DNA of 64,000 bases from Aradus depressus. Its lineage: Eukaryota > Arthropoda > Insecta > Hemiptera > Aradidae. Below the pieces are notes generated by a model, which worked only from the letters and a program-made list of their open reading frames with translations, made no database searches and was not told where the DNA came from. This document shows positions 28,515-39,669 of this stretch, in pieces. The position numbers and the translations under genes are program-made. The DNA is taken from assembly GCA_963662175.1 (NCBI GenBank), contig OY759217.1:17300562-17364561 (forward strand), read 5' to 3'. Each line of letters opens with the position of its first letter. Position 1 is the first letter of the stretch.

Positions 28515-29577
28515 GCAGATAGCCTATAGGGGAAGTTTTGTAATCGGCCAAAAATTCGATATGGAGTTTTCATCGAATTTCATATATTCCGACCCCCTGA
28601 TTCCGAAATAAAACAATTCTTGTGTGCGTCTTTGAACATGAACGTGGACTCTCGATAAAAATGAATGTATCGACACGAAATTTCGTAGTTGTATCCAGAA
28701 CCCCATAAAGATGAGAATTATTCATTTTCAGCCAAAACTGCCAAAAAGGAAAGGGTGCTGAACTCGTTAACTCGTAGTAACTGCCGATGTAATGAATGGA
28801 CTAACACACATTTGGTACGATGATTCAGAAGTCTTTGGGTATGACACAGATTTAAAGAGCAAAAACTTAGTACAGTAGAACCTCTTTAAGTCGAACCTCG
28901 ATAAGTCGAAAACCTCCAAAACTTGAAAAAAAGTTTTGTTCCTTTCCCTTCAAGCCCCAAAACCTCCCTTACTCGAAATCTCAACCCTCTATTAGTCGAA
29001 ATAATCAGTGAGCCCCTACAAGCCATTTTGGTATATATTTTTCCTCTATAACTCGAAAAAATAAATTGGACCTCTGTATCTTGAACATAGCAATGTTTCA
29101 TTTTACAACCTTTACAACTCGATTATTTGAAACTTATTACCTCTATAGCTCGAAGGAAAATAAGTTACCGATTTTAAGAATTTGCCGACAATGTACACCA
29201 TTGTTTCTTAGAAAACAATTTAGGAGTATACAATAAATAGGATTACCAATTATCTAAAGCAAAAAAAAAGTTACTGACTTTTTTTAATACCTACATATAC
29301 TACGTATTTTTTATTTTAAGGATGTTTTGAAATAATGTTGATTTATAATAAATATAAATATGTTTGTTACCTCTGTAACTTGAATTTTTATTTATTTCAC
29401 CTCTCTAACTCAAAATTAGTTAGAATGAATCTTAGCCTCTACAAATCGAATCAAAATCCGCCAAGTAAAACTCTATAACTCGAATTTTTTGGCGTCTCCC
29501 TTGATGTTCGACTTATAGAGGTTCTACTGTACATTTATTCGCGCTGGGGAAGTAGATTTCCGGTGATTCACCGACAA
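28515..29577 (-). mobile_element. TACTTCCCCAGC-family copy split by a pogo-type MITE
   Basis: The 3' part is 28515-28870, starting on the plus strand with CTATAGGGGAAGTTTTGTAA. The 5' part is 29532-29577 (GCGCTGGGGAAGTAGATTTC, CGGTGATTCACCG). The two parts join in the family consensus once the MITE at 28873-29529 is removed. Confidence 0.8.
28873..29529. mobile_element. Pogo-type MITE, 'ACTCGAA' family, 657 bp
   Basis: The inverted ends are CAGTAGAACCTCTTTAAGTC and the complement of GACTTATAGAGGTTCTACTG, with TA on both sides (28871-28872 and 29530-29531). The interior repeatedly contains CCTCTATAACTCGAA-like motifs (about ten), as if built from copies of its own end. CAGTAGAACC ends with a TA duplication are typical of pogo/Tigger elements. 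No transposase. Confidence 0.88.
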
Positions 29578-29837
29578 CCTTTTTAAACATGCGAAGTCTT
29601 CGAATAAGGGCTTATCGCGGCCTGCGATTGCAAAGCGGTTGTCGAGCCCTTCTGTAAAAAAAAATTGTATTATTTCTGCAATCGTACCATTTTTCATCAT
29701 TGTCATTATTTTTCAGTAATACCCAGTATCACAGTGAAGATATGTATTAATCAATTTGAGAAAAAATTATATTATTTCGATAGTGTTGAAGAAATTGTTT
29801 TATAGATAATAGGCATATCATTGATAAAAATAGTTTG

Positions 29838-30200
29838 TGAAAAAACCAATCGACTGTTTTGGATAAAAATCAATAATTGACTTACATAAGAACTTCTGAA
29901 TCCTCATATTAAATTTTGTGTCGATACATTCATTACATCGGTAGTTTTATCGATTTTTTGTAGGCCGATTTGGCTGAAAATCAATAGATGTACTCATGGG
30001 GTTCTGAATACACCCATAAAATTTGGTGTTGCCAAATTCATTCTATCAGGAGTTATTATGTTTCCAGGCAGTAAGGCAACCATTTTTTTTTTCATTTTTG
30101 GAATCTGGGTTTGGAAAACATGAAATTTTGTTGAAAACTCAACAACGAATTTCGAACCAATTATATAACGTCCCCTATACTTCGTGTAGTTGGGGAAGTA
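29838..30200 (+). mobile_element. TACTTCCCCAGC-family copy
   Basis: It runs from CCAATCGACTG through AATCCTCATATTAAATTTTG and ends CCCCTATACTTCGTGTAGTT, GGGGAAGTA. The 5' end is missing. Confidence 0.8.
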
Positions 30201-30474
30201 AAAAAATAGAGAATAACAGAAATCAAACAATTTCTTGTAAATCGACGAATATACTCTTTGATTTTTTTTTTTTTTTTAATGTCAATTTGTTATTTTTAGA
30301 GAATACATTATGATACTTAACATTTTAGTCATATCTGCCAGACTATTATGTACATATCTACTGCATGCCTGCACACAGCACGTGCTCAGAATTGCATTAA
30401 TGGTTGCTTCCGGGATGAATCTTCTGTAATCCTGGGGATTGCCCATTCATCAATAGCTTTCTTTATTTCCCCAG

Positions 30475-31500
30475 CTAGTATAGGGGAAGTTATTTAATCT
30501 GTCAGAAATTCGATTTTGAGTTCTCATCGGAATTTCACGTTATTCAATCCCCTGATTCCAAAAAATGAAGAAATGTATTTGCTGTCTGAATGTATGTGTC
30601 TATGAACACGATAACTCCCGATAGAATAAATGTATCTACATGAAATTTTATGTATGTTTTCAGAACCCCATAAGGACGACACCTGTAGATTTTCAGCCAA
30701 ATCAGTCTAAGGGAGTGGGGGGGAGCTTCTTACTAAATACAGTAAAATCCTTTTATAACGATTCCTGATATAACGATGTAAAACCCGTATCTAGTTTGGT
30801 TTGCTATTTAAAAGTGAAGAAATAAATCCAGATATAATGATATTCCGTATAAAACAATCTAAAACATAAGAAATGTTTTTTTCATTCCTGTTATAACGAT
30901 ATAATATGTATGTACATACGCACATACATACATAATTGGGTAAAACAGTATGAGTTTTGAACGGATGAAAAATACGAACATTATAGAAAAGGGTTTTAAA
31001 CACGGTTCTTGTTTACTCTTTCCGAGCGCAATGAGTCATTCAATTTCCCCCTTGTTGAATTTTCTTCGAACTCCCTTCTTCCCTTCTAGCTCGTATATTC
31101 CTAGTTTCAGATTAGTCTTTCATTTGCCTCCGTAGGGTTCGTGAAAATTTATACTTAAAAAAAAAAGCAAGCAAACTAAAATAACTAATTTTTTTGTGGA
31201 AAATTAATACATATTTACTCATGTATATACATAATTGATATATACTGTTACAAATGTATGTAAGTAAATTTTAAAAAGTAAATAAAAATATTTAAACTTT
31301 CTCGTTATGAACATTGCAAGCCCATACATTTGTATGTAGGTCTAACAGTTTGGTTCCGGATATAACGATGTATTTTTCTTGAACCCTTGAATATCGTTAT
31401 AACCGGATTCTACTGTACTCTAATAACTAGCGATGTATGAATATAACTAAACAAAGTTTAGTATGAGAATTCATAAGTCCGAATGTAAGTCATCTATTAA
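30475..31500 (-). mobile_element. TACTTCCCCAGC-family copy split by a pogo-type MITE
   Basis: 30475-30737 (AGTATAGGGGAAGTTATTTA, ATGAAATTTTATGTATG) and 31418-31500 (CTAATAACTAGCGATG, GTAAGTCATCTATTAAC) together make one family copy interrupted by the MITE at 30740-31415. Confidence 0.8.
30740..31415 (+). mobile_element. Pogo-type MITE, 'ATAACGAT' family, copy 2, 676 bp
   Basis: The left end is CAGTAAAATCCTTTTATAAC and the right end is the complement of ATAACCGGATTCTACTG. TA flanks lie at 30738-30739 and 31416-31417. Internal ATAACGAT-type motifs repeat. It is intact compared with the inverted copy at 17522-18215. Confidence 0.87.
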
Positions 31501-31990
31501 CTTTTAGCACGCTCGATTAGTTTTGGAAGGAGAGAGAAATCTTGTATGTACGCTTATAGTGACAACTCGTACAAATCATTAAGAACTTCTTTTCTTTTGT
31601 ACAAATATTGCGTGAGTGCACTTGTGTGCCCGTAAGATGAATGCTGCGTCTCGCTGACAGCTGGAGCCTAGCCTGGAACGAACCTGCTCAGACATGTCTG
31701 TGAACCAGTTTAGATCTGTCTCTACCAAAATAAACTTTTAAATAGTTTCATTTTAATTTTTTTATGCTCTCCCTTTTAAGTCTGGTTTTTTGAACCGACA
31801 AAGGTAAAGATTTTCTCTAGTCGATATGTTGACGATATTCACATACCTGTATACATTTATTTGTTCACATATTTTGTAAGAAGTGGACTTAAGATTAACA
31901 TTAAAAGGTGAATCACCGACTATGTACTTCCCCAGTATGAATATGAAGTTTTTTTTCTCCCTCCAAAACCAGTCAACCGTTTCATCTATA

Positions 31991-32769
31991 AATATAAAGA
32001 AAACGTATGTTTTTTTGTTTTTTTTTAAATATTGTCTATTTCACGAATAATATATAATATGGGAGTACTTCACTCTCTCAAAAAACTGTATATTTTATTT
32101 TATAAAACATTTTATTTTATTTTTATTCATATATTAACAATTGTTATCTTTAATTCATTTCATATATGCATTTAATCAATTATAAATAGTCAATAGTCAT
32201 ACTATTTCAATTTTTTTTATTTTTAAGATCCCAATTTGGGACGAAATGTCATTTTTTATGTTTTTCCATATTTCAAATATTAACTGTACAGAAGGGATAG
32301 GAAAACCCCGTAGGGGCTGAAAAAGGATACCTACCTACCATTTGGATTGTAAACTACCTAGTTGAATTTCAATTTAGTATTTGTTAAGTCGTGGGCTGAA
32401 GATGGTAGCCATACCGAAAATACTCCCATATTATATATTATTCGTGAAATAGACAATATTTTTTAAAAAACGTACGTTTTCTTTATTTTTATCAAGTGTT
32501 TCACAATATCTCTGCAAAAACTTCTTTTTTTTTTTTGGCCTTATGTACGGTGCATATTAGCCATGTCAATGTGTTATTTAGTTATATTTATGACATCCAT
32601 GGTCCCAGGAGGGAGTTCTATCTACGAAATAAAACTCACTCCCGGACGGAATTCGAACCCGCAAACCATGGTGAGACCATGCGACCAAAGCCCTACGCTC
32701 TAGCCCGCACGGCCACCATGGCTCCCCAAAAAAATGTTTAAGTGTTAAAATGTTAGCAAAAATGTTAAA
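31991..32769. mobile_element. Composite foldback insertion, 12-bp target duplication
   Basis: The arms 31991-32065 and about 32422-32500 are inverted copies (AATATTGTCTATTTCACGAA and its complement). Next to the right arm, 32393-32427 holds a compact hammerhead-like fold: GGG, CTGAAGA, T, GGTA/TACC stem, GAAA, ATACT, CCC. A second SINE type lies at 32600-32722. Penelope-type origin is suspected. Confidence 0.7.
32600..32722 (-). mobile_element. tRNA-derived SINE, second family
   Basis: On the minus strand: CCATGGTGGCCGTGCGGGCT, AGAGCGTAGGGC, then the B-box-like GGGTTCGAATTCCGTCCGG, then a tail GAGTGAGTTTTATTTCGTAG. The same family is at 60639-60790 on the plus strand. It is distinct from the GGCGCCGGTAGCTCAG family. 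Confidence 0.8.
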
Positions 32770-33339
32770 GTTTCATCTATAGTTGACTTACATACTAAAT
32801 CTTGTGTAGATAAGTTCTTTACATCGGCAATTATTAGGGTTCTTTTCCCTTCTGCTGATTCAGCTGAAAATTGAAAGGTGTAGTCCTTGTAGGGTTTTGA
32901 ATTAACATATGCAATTTCGTGTCAATACATACATTACATCGGCAGTTATTAGAGTTTTTGTGTTAACCCTCCTCCCTAATCCCCCCTCCCTTTGGTCGAT
33001 TTGGCTGAAAATCAATATGTGTTGTCGTTATGGGGTTCTGGATAGACATATTAAATTTCGTGTCGATTCATTTTTCGGGATTTATTGCGTTCACAGATTG
33101 AATTTTTTCCGTTGAAATTGAAAACTGACCATAGAATTTCTGACCGATTACGTAACTTCATCTATACTTCTTATAGCTGGGGAGGTAACAGATTTACATT
33201 GTCTTTACTTTTATTTATTTTAATTATTTTATTAACTTATTTCTTCTTAAATATCTTTATGTCAGCAGAGTTTCGTAACTGGTATAACTCATGTTTACTA
33301 AACGACATATTTTCGTTTTGTCTCTCATTCTATTTTGAT

Positions 33340-33560
33340 CCTGTAAAAAGAAGATTGTTTTCCTCCCCTATCAAAATTGCCTGTATAATGAGATGGGGAG
33401 GGACTATGATTGATTTGATCTGACCTATTTGATTACCGCCCCCTATGCTAGGGGGTGGCCCCCCGACAATTGACTTTTGTGTTACTCGCCATGTTTCCCA
33501 TGTACTGTGACTGTGTATAGAGAAGCCCAGCTAATCCAGTTGAGAATTTTTCGCGTTTTT
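33340..33560 (+). repeat. Dispersed repeat shared with 35110-35260
   Basis: AAAAGAAGATTGTTTT, ATCTGACCTATTTGATTACC and GTGTATAGAGAAGCCCAGCT match the later block with small changes. Nature unknown. Confidence 0.65.
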
Positions 33561-35109
33561 CTCGGAAACAGCTCTCCGAAGTTATTTCCAAAAAAAAAAA
33601 AATAATAATTATGCTTAGATGAATAAAGTTGTATTAATAACATTTTTTGATATATTTTTCTAAAAAAATCTACAATGTATTGATTTGGGTTTTAGTAAAC
33701 TTCAACTCAAAAAAAAACTCAACTGGATGATTTCTGTCATCTTATTTATTTATTCATTTTATGATAGAAGTTGTGTTTTAAATTTCATCGCCCCCATATA
33801 TGTTAGTATAATAAGTATAGGTATATTTATAATATAAAAAAAAAAAAAAAAAAAAAAAAATTTATGGTAATAATTAAATTAATAATAAAATAAAAAAATA
33901 ATAAAATAAAATAATAAGTGTTTTTATAATTAAGGATATGGGTATTAAGTACCTATATGTATAATTAAGTATATGATTATAACTATAAATGCATGTATAA
34001 ATAAGTCGTGTGGTGGTATAATAAGTATTAATGTAGGTACATTACTCCTGTTAAACTCTTCAACTGTTTATTGACTGTTGAGTCGTGTGTGAGTTGTTAA
34101 ACTTGTATGTATTATTTATTCGTTTCTTACAGGTAGGGAGGGAGAGATCAGGCTTGTGATCGATAACAACAAACTCCAAGAATCTCTGCCAAGCTTTTTT
34201 GTGTGCCTTCTTCAGGGCCTGTATTAACATATATACAATAGTAATAAGTTTATATAAGCTACAATTAGGTAGAAATAAAAAACTGATTTTTAACGAAACA
34301 AAATCTATCATAATAAATAATAATATATATTAATAATAATAATAATAATAATAATATAATGAAAATGTTTAAGATAATTAATTAAATTAATTTAAAATTG
34401 TACACTCTCTTCATTCTATCGCGAAGTTTTTTATCCATCGGCAAAATGGGAGATAATATAATTAAAGTTATCAATGAATAACCAATCACAGAATATATTG
34501 ATTTCAATACTTCAGAAGTATTGTACTGCCGATCAATGAAACCATCACTCACATATTGTTCACATCAATCGATCAAAACCCGAAATTAAAAAGCTATATG
34601 ATTGTTGGAAACTTGAGACCGTTACTAATTTGAATCATTTAGTCAGATTAGTTAAAATTCATTTTTATTTAACTTTAACTTATATAAGGTCAATACTATT
34701 GTATATGTGTTTTCAGCATATACAATAGTATTGAACAATAGTATACAATTGTCAGAACGGTTTTCAGCATATTTTTCGCCAACCGGACGCCCTTCAAAAA
34801 ATCGTTTTTCATATAAATAAAATATTTTTTTTTATTAGGTCGTAAATATAAGTGGTATCTAGTAACTTAGGTCCCAAAGAGTAAGTTAGATCATCTTCAT
34901 ATTAAATTCAAAGTTCATAGGTACAGTCGTTTCCCAGTTAGTAGAGCACTCACAAAGTTCCATACACTCATGCAAATATAATTGCGAAAATGACCAAAAC
35001 ATGTTGAGGGGATTTTTAAATGTGATATGGAAACTCGATCTCAGATTTTCATTAGATTTCAATAGCTGCTTCTACTAAAGATATAAGAAAGTAAGGATAT
35101 TATTCCCCT
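33561..35109. other. AT-rich noncoding sequence
   Basis: Poly-A and TAA-rich stretches (33836-33910, 34328-34352). A perfect 17-bp hairpin (CAATACTATTGTATATG) lies at 34691-34733 with a 9-base loop. The minus strand at about 34227-34190 has GGCCCTGAAGAAGGCACA, another Penelope-type end motif. No gene is seen. Confidence 0.5.
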
Positions 35110-35475
35110 GTGTGATGCACAAAAGAAGATTGTTTTTGTCCTCCTTCTCAAATTGGCCAGGGGCTGTTGATCCGATCTGACCCATCTGATTACCAACCCC
35201 CTTAGTCTGCTTTGCTCGCCATGTTTGCTGTGTATAGAGACCCAGCTAATCCAGTTGTACCTCTCTCTCCGCTCTGTTTCCCTTTGCTTTGCTCCAGCCA
35301 GTACAGCAGATGTGCCACCCCCTACCCTAGCATCCCCCGACCGCTCGATATCTCACCCCCCCACTTCTCCTTCCCCATTCTTCTCACCGACTTATTTATA
35401 TTATTTGTTGCAAAGAGGTCACTTTCTTTATATTTCTCAGTTGAGAAAAGTCGCCATTGTGGAAACTTTTAATTA
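35110..35475 (+). repeat. Dispersed repeat, second copy
   Basis: 35110-35260 matches 33340-33560. The rest is pyrimidine-rich (CACCCCCCCACTTCTCC). Open frames here have no domain. Confidence 0.5.
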
Positions 35476-35625
35476 ATAAATAAAACAATTTTATTTTAAT
35501 TTCCCAGCTATCCATCACAAATTTTATGTTGAGCTTTCACCTGAATATCATGTTTTTCCGACCCCCTGGTACCAAAAATGAAAAGAAAGCTGTATATGTA
35601 AATGTCAGGTTTAAATATACATTAA

Positions 35626-35905
35626 CCCGACCGAGACCCTTAGTTTATTTTATCTGGGAGGTATAATAAACTTAAGCACGCCGTCCTTCGGATGGGACGT
35701 TAAGCGATGGTCCCGAGCCTGTACGATGTCAGGTACTCGTTAAAGACCCCTACCCTAGGTGAATAAAAATTTAGGGTAGGCAAAATTTAGGACTCCCACA
35801 GTAGAGTCGGACTCATGTCCACCAGAGTGACGAAAGGGCGCTCTGGTAGTAGGCGATATGACTTCGTAGTTAAAGCCCGGGCATGAGTCATAATAACTAA
35901 TAATT
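35626..35905 (+). mobile_element. tRNA-derived SINE, head-truncated
   Basis: It starts within the tRNA-like head (CCCGACCGAGACCCTTAG) and has the complete body: CCTTCGGATGGGACGTTAAG, ACCCCTACCCTAGGTGAATA, CGCTCTGGTAGTAGGCGATA, ending GGGCATGAGTCATAATAAC. Confidence 0.88.
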
Positions 35906-36704
35906 AAATATACATTCAGACATCTATTGGTGGTTTCGAACTTTTTATAGAACACAGTAATTTTTGAAAAATTGGTAGAAGGGAAGAGGGTTGTCCGAGT
36001 TGCGAAGTCTCAGTTTCGAGTAAACGAGTTCAATTTTACTTATAAATGGTATTGGGAAATGGTTTTTTTTTTCGAGGTAACGAGTTTTTCGACTTATCGG
36101 GTTTGAGTTATTGAGTTTTAACCAAAGCTGAAGACAATATGAGGAGAAGAGGTTGGTTGGAAGCCAGACCAGGTATATCTCCAGGTTTGCTCTGCAGGAC
36201 CAGGCATGCAGGACTGAAGCCCCTAATCCGCTCAGGTGTTGGGTTCCACAACGTCTCCGGTTGCACATCTTTACCCCCATAATGCCCTGCTCAGCACATC
36301 CCATCCACATATTACCTACAGATAAACCCTTTATCCGCCCGCCTATTCAAGAAGGCTGTTTGTCATTCTGTCTCCTCATTGTGTTCCCAGCCCTCCCACT
36401 ATCCAGGTATCAAACGGGAGTCTTCCAAAGAACATACTACAAACAAAGTTTCTGTTCAATAACAAAACTATTTTTTACTAACTGTGTTACCCTGGAAATA
36501 AATTAGTTTAGAATAATGTTTAAATAGTAAGGCATTGACGAATTTAAAAATATATTTTTATTATTGCATACATAATAAAATATATATGATACCTATGGCC
36601 ATAAGGTTATACCAATCACAATTGTACAGATCACTCTCCTTCCCCCCTCTCAAATTACTGGGTATAAGAAAGTCAATCTCAGAATTACACTTTACAATGA
36701 AAAA
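35906..36704. other. Unassigned region with a GC-rich block
   Basis: 36130-36440 is less AT-rich (GCTCTGCAGGACCAGGCATG, CATAATGCCCTGCTCAGC) and open on the plus strand for about 117 codons. No domain, splice context or repeat match is visible. It could be an old element or an untranslated exon. Confidence 0.35.
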
Positions 36705-36770
36705 AAGCCATCGGTGAATCACCCGATATGTACTTCCCCAGAACGACTTAAACAATTAACTTGTCGCTCC
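36705..36770 (+). mobile_element. TACTTCCCCAGC-family 5' end
   Basis: CGGTGAATCACCCGATATGT then ACTTCCCCAGAACGACTTAA. The copy is cut by the hAT-like sequence that follows. Confidence 0.7.
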
Positions 36771-36784
36771 CCAGCCCCGCCGCA

Positions 36785-37116
36785 ACATATATCAGTGCCC
36801 TAGGCGAAAATCTACCTTGCGCCCTCTTGTAAGAAGAGAAAATTTCAATAATTAAAAAATAAAACTTCATAAAAAATTTTTTTAATGTTTAAATTTATTA
36901 TAAAAAAAGAAAAAAATATATATACCTATATACTATATATAAAAAAATTATAAAAACAACATATATTATCATAATATATCTGATAAAATGATTGAAAGAC
37001 ATCAAATTGTATCAATTTTTGGAAAATTCAATTGTATTTTTCGGGCTTTAGCATTAGCAAATTCTTCAATTACATCCTTGAAATTTATGTTCTTGGCCAG
37101 TTCGTTTTCTATTGCA
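36785..37116 (-). mobile_element. hAT (ZMYM1-like) fragment
   Basis: The left end has CAGTGCCCTAGGCGAAAATC and TTGCGCCCTC, typical of hAT termini. On the minus strand, 37115-36990 reads LAIENELAKNINFKDVIEEF, ANAKARK, the common C-terminus of ZMYM1-type hAT transposases (usually LSIENE...FxxxKARK). The rest is lost, and the right side abuts the I-clade relic. Confidence 0.7.
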
Positions 37117-37260
37117 AGAACAGCTACAGCTATTTACCAGTCAGATAAGAACTATTACACTCAATGGATTCCTGGACACATCAATTTGAATGACAACGAC
37201 AGAGCTGACCAACTTGTCAAGCGAGGAACGGAAAAGGACACAGTGACACTCAGAATCGCC
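37117..37260 (+). pseudogene. I-clade RNase H relic
   Basis: TAIYQSDKNYYTQWIPGH and DNDRADQLVKRGTEKDTVTL match the RNase H end of ORF2 at 23430-23550. Here the frame is continuous and includes seven bases (AAAAGGA or an equivalent alignment) absent from the large element. Both ends are broken. Confidence 0.88.
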
Positions 37261-37299
37261 CCCCTTCTCTTAACCGGCTCCGAGGAAAATCAATTGGTC

Positions 37300-37500
37300 T
37301 CATCCTTAAGGGTTTTGGATTCACTTATAAAATTTCGTATCGATACATTCATTCTATTGGGAGATATCGTGGTCATATACACAAAACATTTATTTTCATG
37401 TATAAAATTTGGAGGTCGGAAACATGAAATTCCGTTGAAATCCATCGAATTGTTACCAATTATATAACTTCTCCTATACTTTGTATATCTGGAGAAATAA
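37300..37500 (+). mobile_element. TACTTCCCCAGC-family 3' part
   Basis: GGGTTTTGGATTCACTTATA, CGATACATTCATTCTATTGG, CATGAAATTCCGTTGAAATC, ending CTCCTATACTTTGTATATCT. Confidence 0.7.
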
Positions 37501-37984
37501 AAGAAAACAATGACGCCAAAACATTAGTTTTATGTACCTTTCAGTATGAATGGAGGGAGAGAAGTGATCTGTAATGATAATAATAATAAATTTATTTCCG
37601 TTAAACCAATACATGGTAATAGGATACGTCAAATGAATTTATACATTAAGATAGCTTATATATTAGATTTATAACTACTTGAGTCTAACACATGATTAGT
37701 AGTAACAAAAAAAAACATTAAAAAAAGTAAAACGAAATTAATAAAAACTGTACAAATAAATACTTAAAAATATATGAGTATATATTTTAAAAAAATAATA
37801 ATAATACAAGATACGTTCATAATAAGTAGACAATTTTTTCAATTTAATAAAAATTAAGATAACTATTTTTCAAAAAAAAAACTCTTCGGAAGTGTCTTTA
37901 TCCCCCAACGTTTCGGGACAGCGTAAACTTCCCCACATCGAATAATTCAAATAAGATCTCCCTCTCACTACACAATCAGTTGAT

Positions 37985-38290
37985 CGTTTGGCATAAAAAT
38001 CTATATTTTACCATGAATCTTCATTCTAAATTTTATATCGATACATTCATTATTAGGGTATTTGAATTGTGCGCCTCTTCTGTCTCCTCTTCCTTGATTT
38101 CGAAAAGCCCTCTTTTAAACCTCCCCTTCCCTTTGGCCAATTTGACTGAAAATCAATAGGTGGTCGTCCTTATGAGGTTCTGGATACACAAATAAAATTT
38201 TGTGTCGATACATTAATTCTATCGGGAGTTACCGTATTCACAGACACATACACACAGACAGTAATTTCTTGAAAATTTGAAAATAATTAT
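37985..38290 (+). mobile_element. TACTTCCCCAGC-family middle part
   Basis: CATAAAAATCTATATTTTAC, ATATCGATACATTCATTATT, TTTGGCCAATTTGACTG and TCTATCGGGAGTTACCGTAT are family blocks. Neither end is present. Confidence 0.65.
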
Positions 38291-38306
38291 TGAATATTGT
38301 ACTCAT

Positions 38307-38510
38307 GTCCGGGCTTCAACTACGAGGTTATATTCCCTATTGTCACTTTTGTGAGAGTACTAAATTTTTATTCACCTAGTGTTGGAGGGGTCTTTAACAA
38401 ATCTGACGTCGTACAGGCTCCGAATGCCGACGTGCTTAAGTTTTTTTTTTTTACGTCAGATAAAATAAACTAAGGTCAGCCGGGTTTCGAACTGGCGATC
38501 TTGAGCTCAG
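38307..38510 (-). mobile_element. tRNA-derived SINE, decayed
   Basis: It has GTCCGGGCTTCAACTACGAG, TTTTTATTCACCTAG and CGGGTTTCGAACTGGCGATC (the B-box region), but is shortened inside and at both ends. Confidence 0.75.
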
Positions 38511-39003
38511 TAAGTATATTTCAATATCAAAACACTTTTCTTTAAACTTCGTGGGAAGAACCTTCACTTTAGTTCAAGGCTTCTAAACTTCTCCGAGTTT
38601 TTCTGCCATAAAATGCCTATAAAACCCTTATTATTTTCTCTTTAAGTACATTAAATGTTTTTTTTAGTATTTTTATGTTTGTTTTATTTATTGTTTCCAA
38701 TGGGTCTTGTGTTATTTGCAGTAATTGGCTTCAATTGCCGCCCCCTCAAATTATAAGTGTTTACATTTAATCGTTCGAGAAATCACAGTCACAGCAATTT
38801 ATGATCTAATTTGCTGCCCAGCGATTTTTTTTTCTTGTTTGAAAGAATATGGCAATTCTGAATGTAATGCTTGGTCAAAAAAAAAAATTATCGGTTTATT
38901 GTCGATTTCGCTGATTATTGTCGATTTCGCTGAAAATCGACAAGTCGATATAATCGATACATTGGCACTTATTGTTTTTTTTGGTGCTAAGCAATACGAG
39001 GTA

Positions 39004-39215
39004 TAGGGGAAGTTGTGTAATCGGGCAGAAATTTGATGCTTCACCGGAATTTCATGTTTTGTTTGAAGTCCTAATTCCGATGTGAACACGATAATAATCC
39101 TGTGATGAATGTATCGACACGAAATTTGGTATGAAGACTATCGATTTTTAGCCGAAATGGTCAATTGGTTGACGAGGGAGAGCGAGAACTTGAATTATTC
39201 GTGTGGGGGAAGTTC
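39004..39215 (-). mobile_element. TACTTCCCCAGC-family copy, internally deleted
   Basis: It starts on the plus strand at TATAGGGGAAGTTGTGTAAT and ends at TTCGTGTGGGGGAAGTTC. It is about 210 bases, so the middle unit is missing. Confidence 0.65.
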
Positions 39216-39660
39216 AGATGAGAAACGTTAGACTCCGTTCCTTATCCCGTTTTGTAGTGATTCAATTATAGTCTGGAACAGAAGGAAAGGTATGACATCT
39301 GTGAAGAATGCAATAAAGCTTGGAGTGGGGACGCGGTGCATAGTGATGCAAGGGAAACCCCCGCTCTCTCAGCCTATCTACATCCACCTACACCTTCACT
39401 GCATTATTGCACTCTTTACTATGCAGTTTCATTGGGACAACTGTGACGGAAATACATGCCTTTGATATGCACTTCTATACACAATTGTGAATACATTTGT
39501 TTCTATTAATAAGAGCATGGGAGGTTCCATGAAGGTGAATGTTCTGTGGAGCCTAGATGGCTCAGTGGTTAGAGTGATTGCCTTTTTATCTTGGGTAACC
39601 CATTTTGAGTAAAGACCAACTTAGTTTTTAGACACTATTCCGGGTGAGCCCGCTAGTTCT
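39216..39660. other. Unassigned, with a tRNA-like piece
   Basis: No gene. 39548-39590 (GGAGCCTAGATGGCTCAGTG, GTTAGAG) looks like the A-box head of a further tRNA-derived SINE. A B box is not clear. Confidence 0.4.
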
Positions 39661-39669
39661 ATATAAAAG

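Larger units (their letters stand above)
31908..33190 (+). mobile_element. TACTTCCCCAGC-family copy split by a composite insertion
   Basis: The left part 31908-31990 starts GGTGAATCACCGACTATGTA and TACTTCCCCAG. The right part 32770-33190 ends TATACTTCTTATAGCTGGGG. The insertion 31991-32769 is flanked by the 12-bp direct repeat GTTTCATCTATA (31979-31990 and 32770-32781). Confidence 0.82.

Noticed and set aside
36153..36506. 117-codon plus-strand frame
   Set aside because: No recognisable domain and no start or splice support; recorded only as an unassigned GC-rich block.
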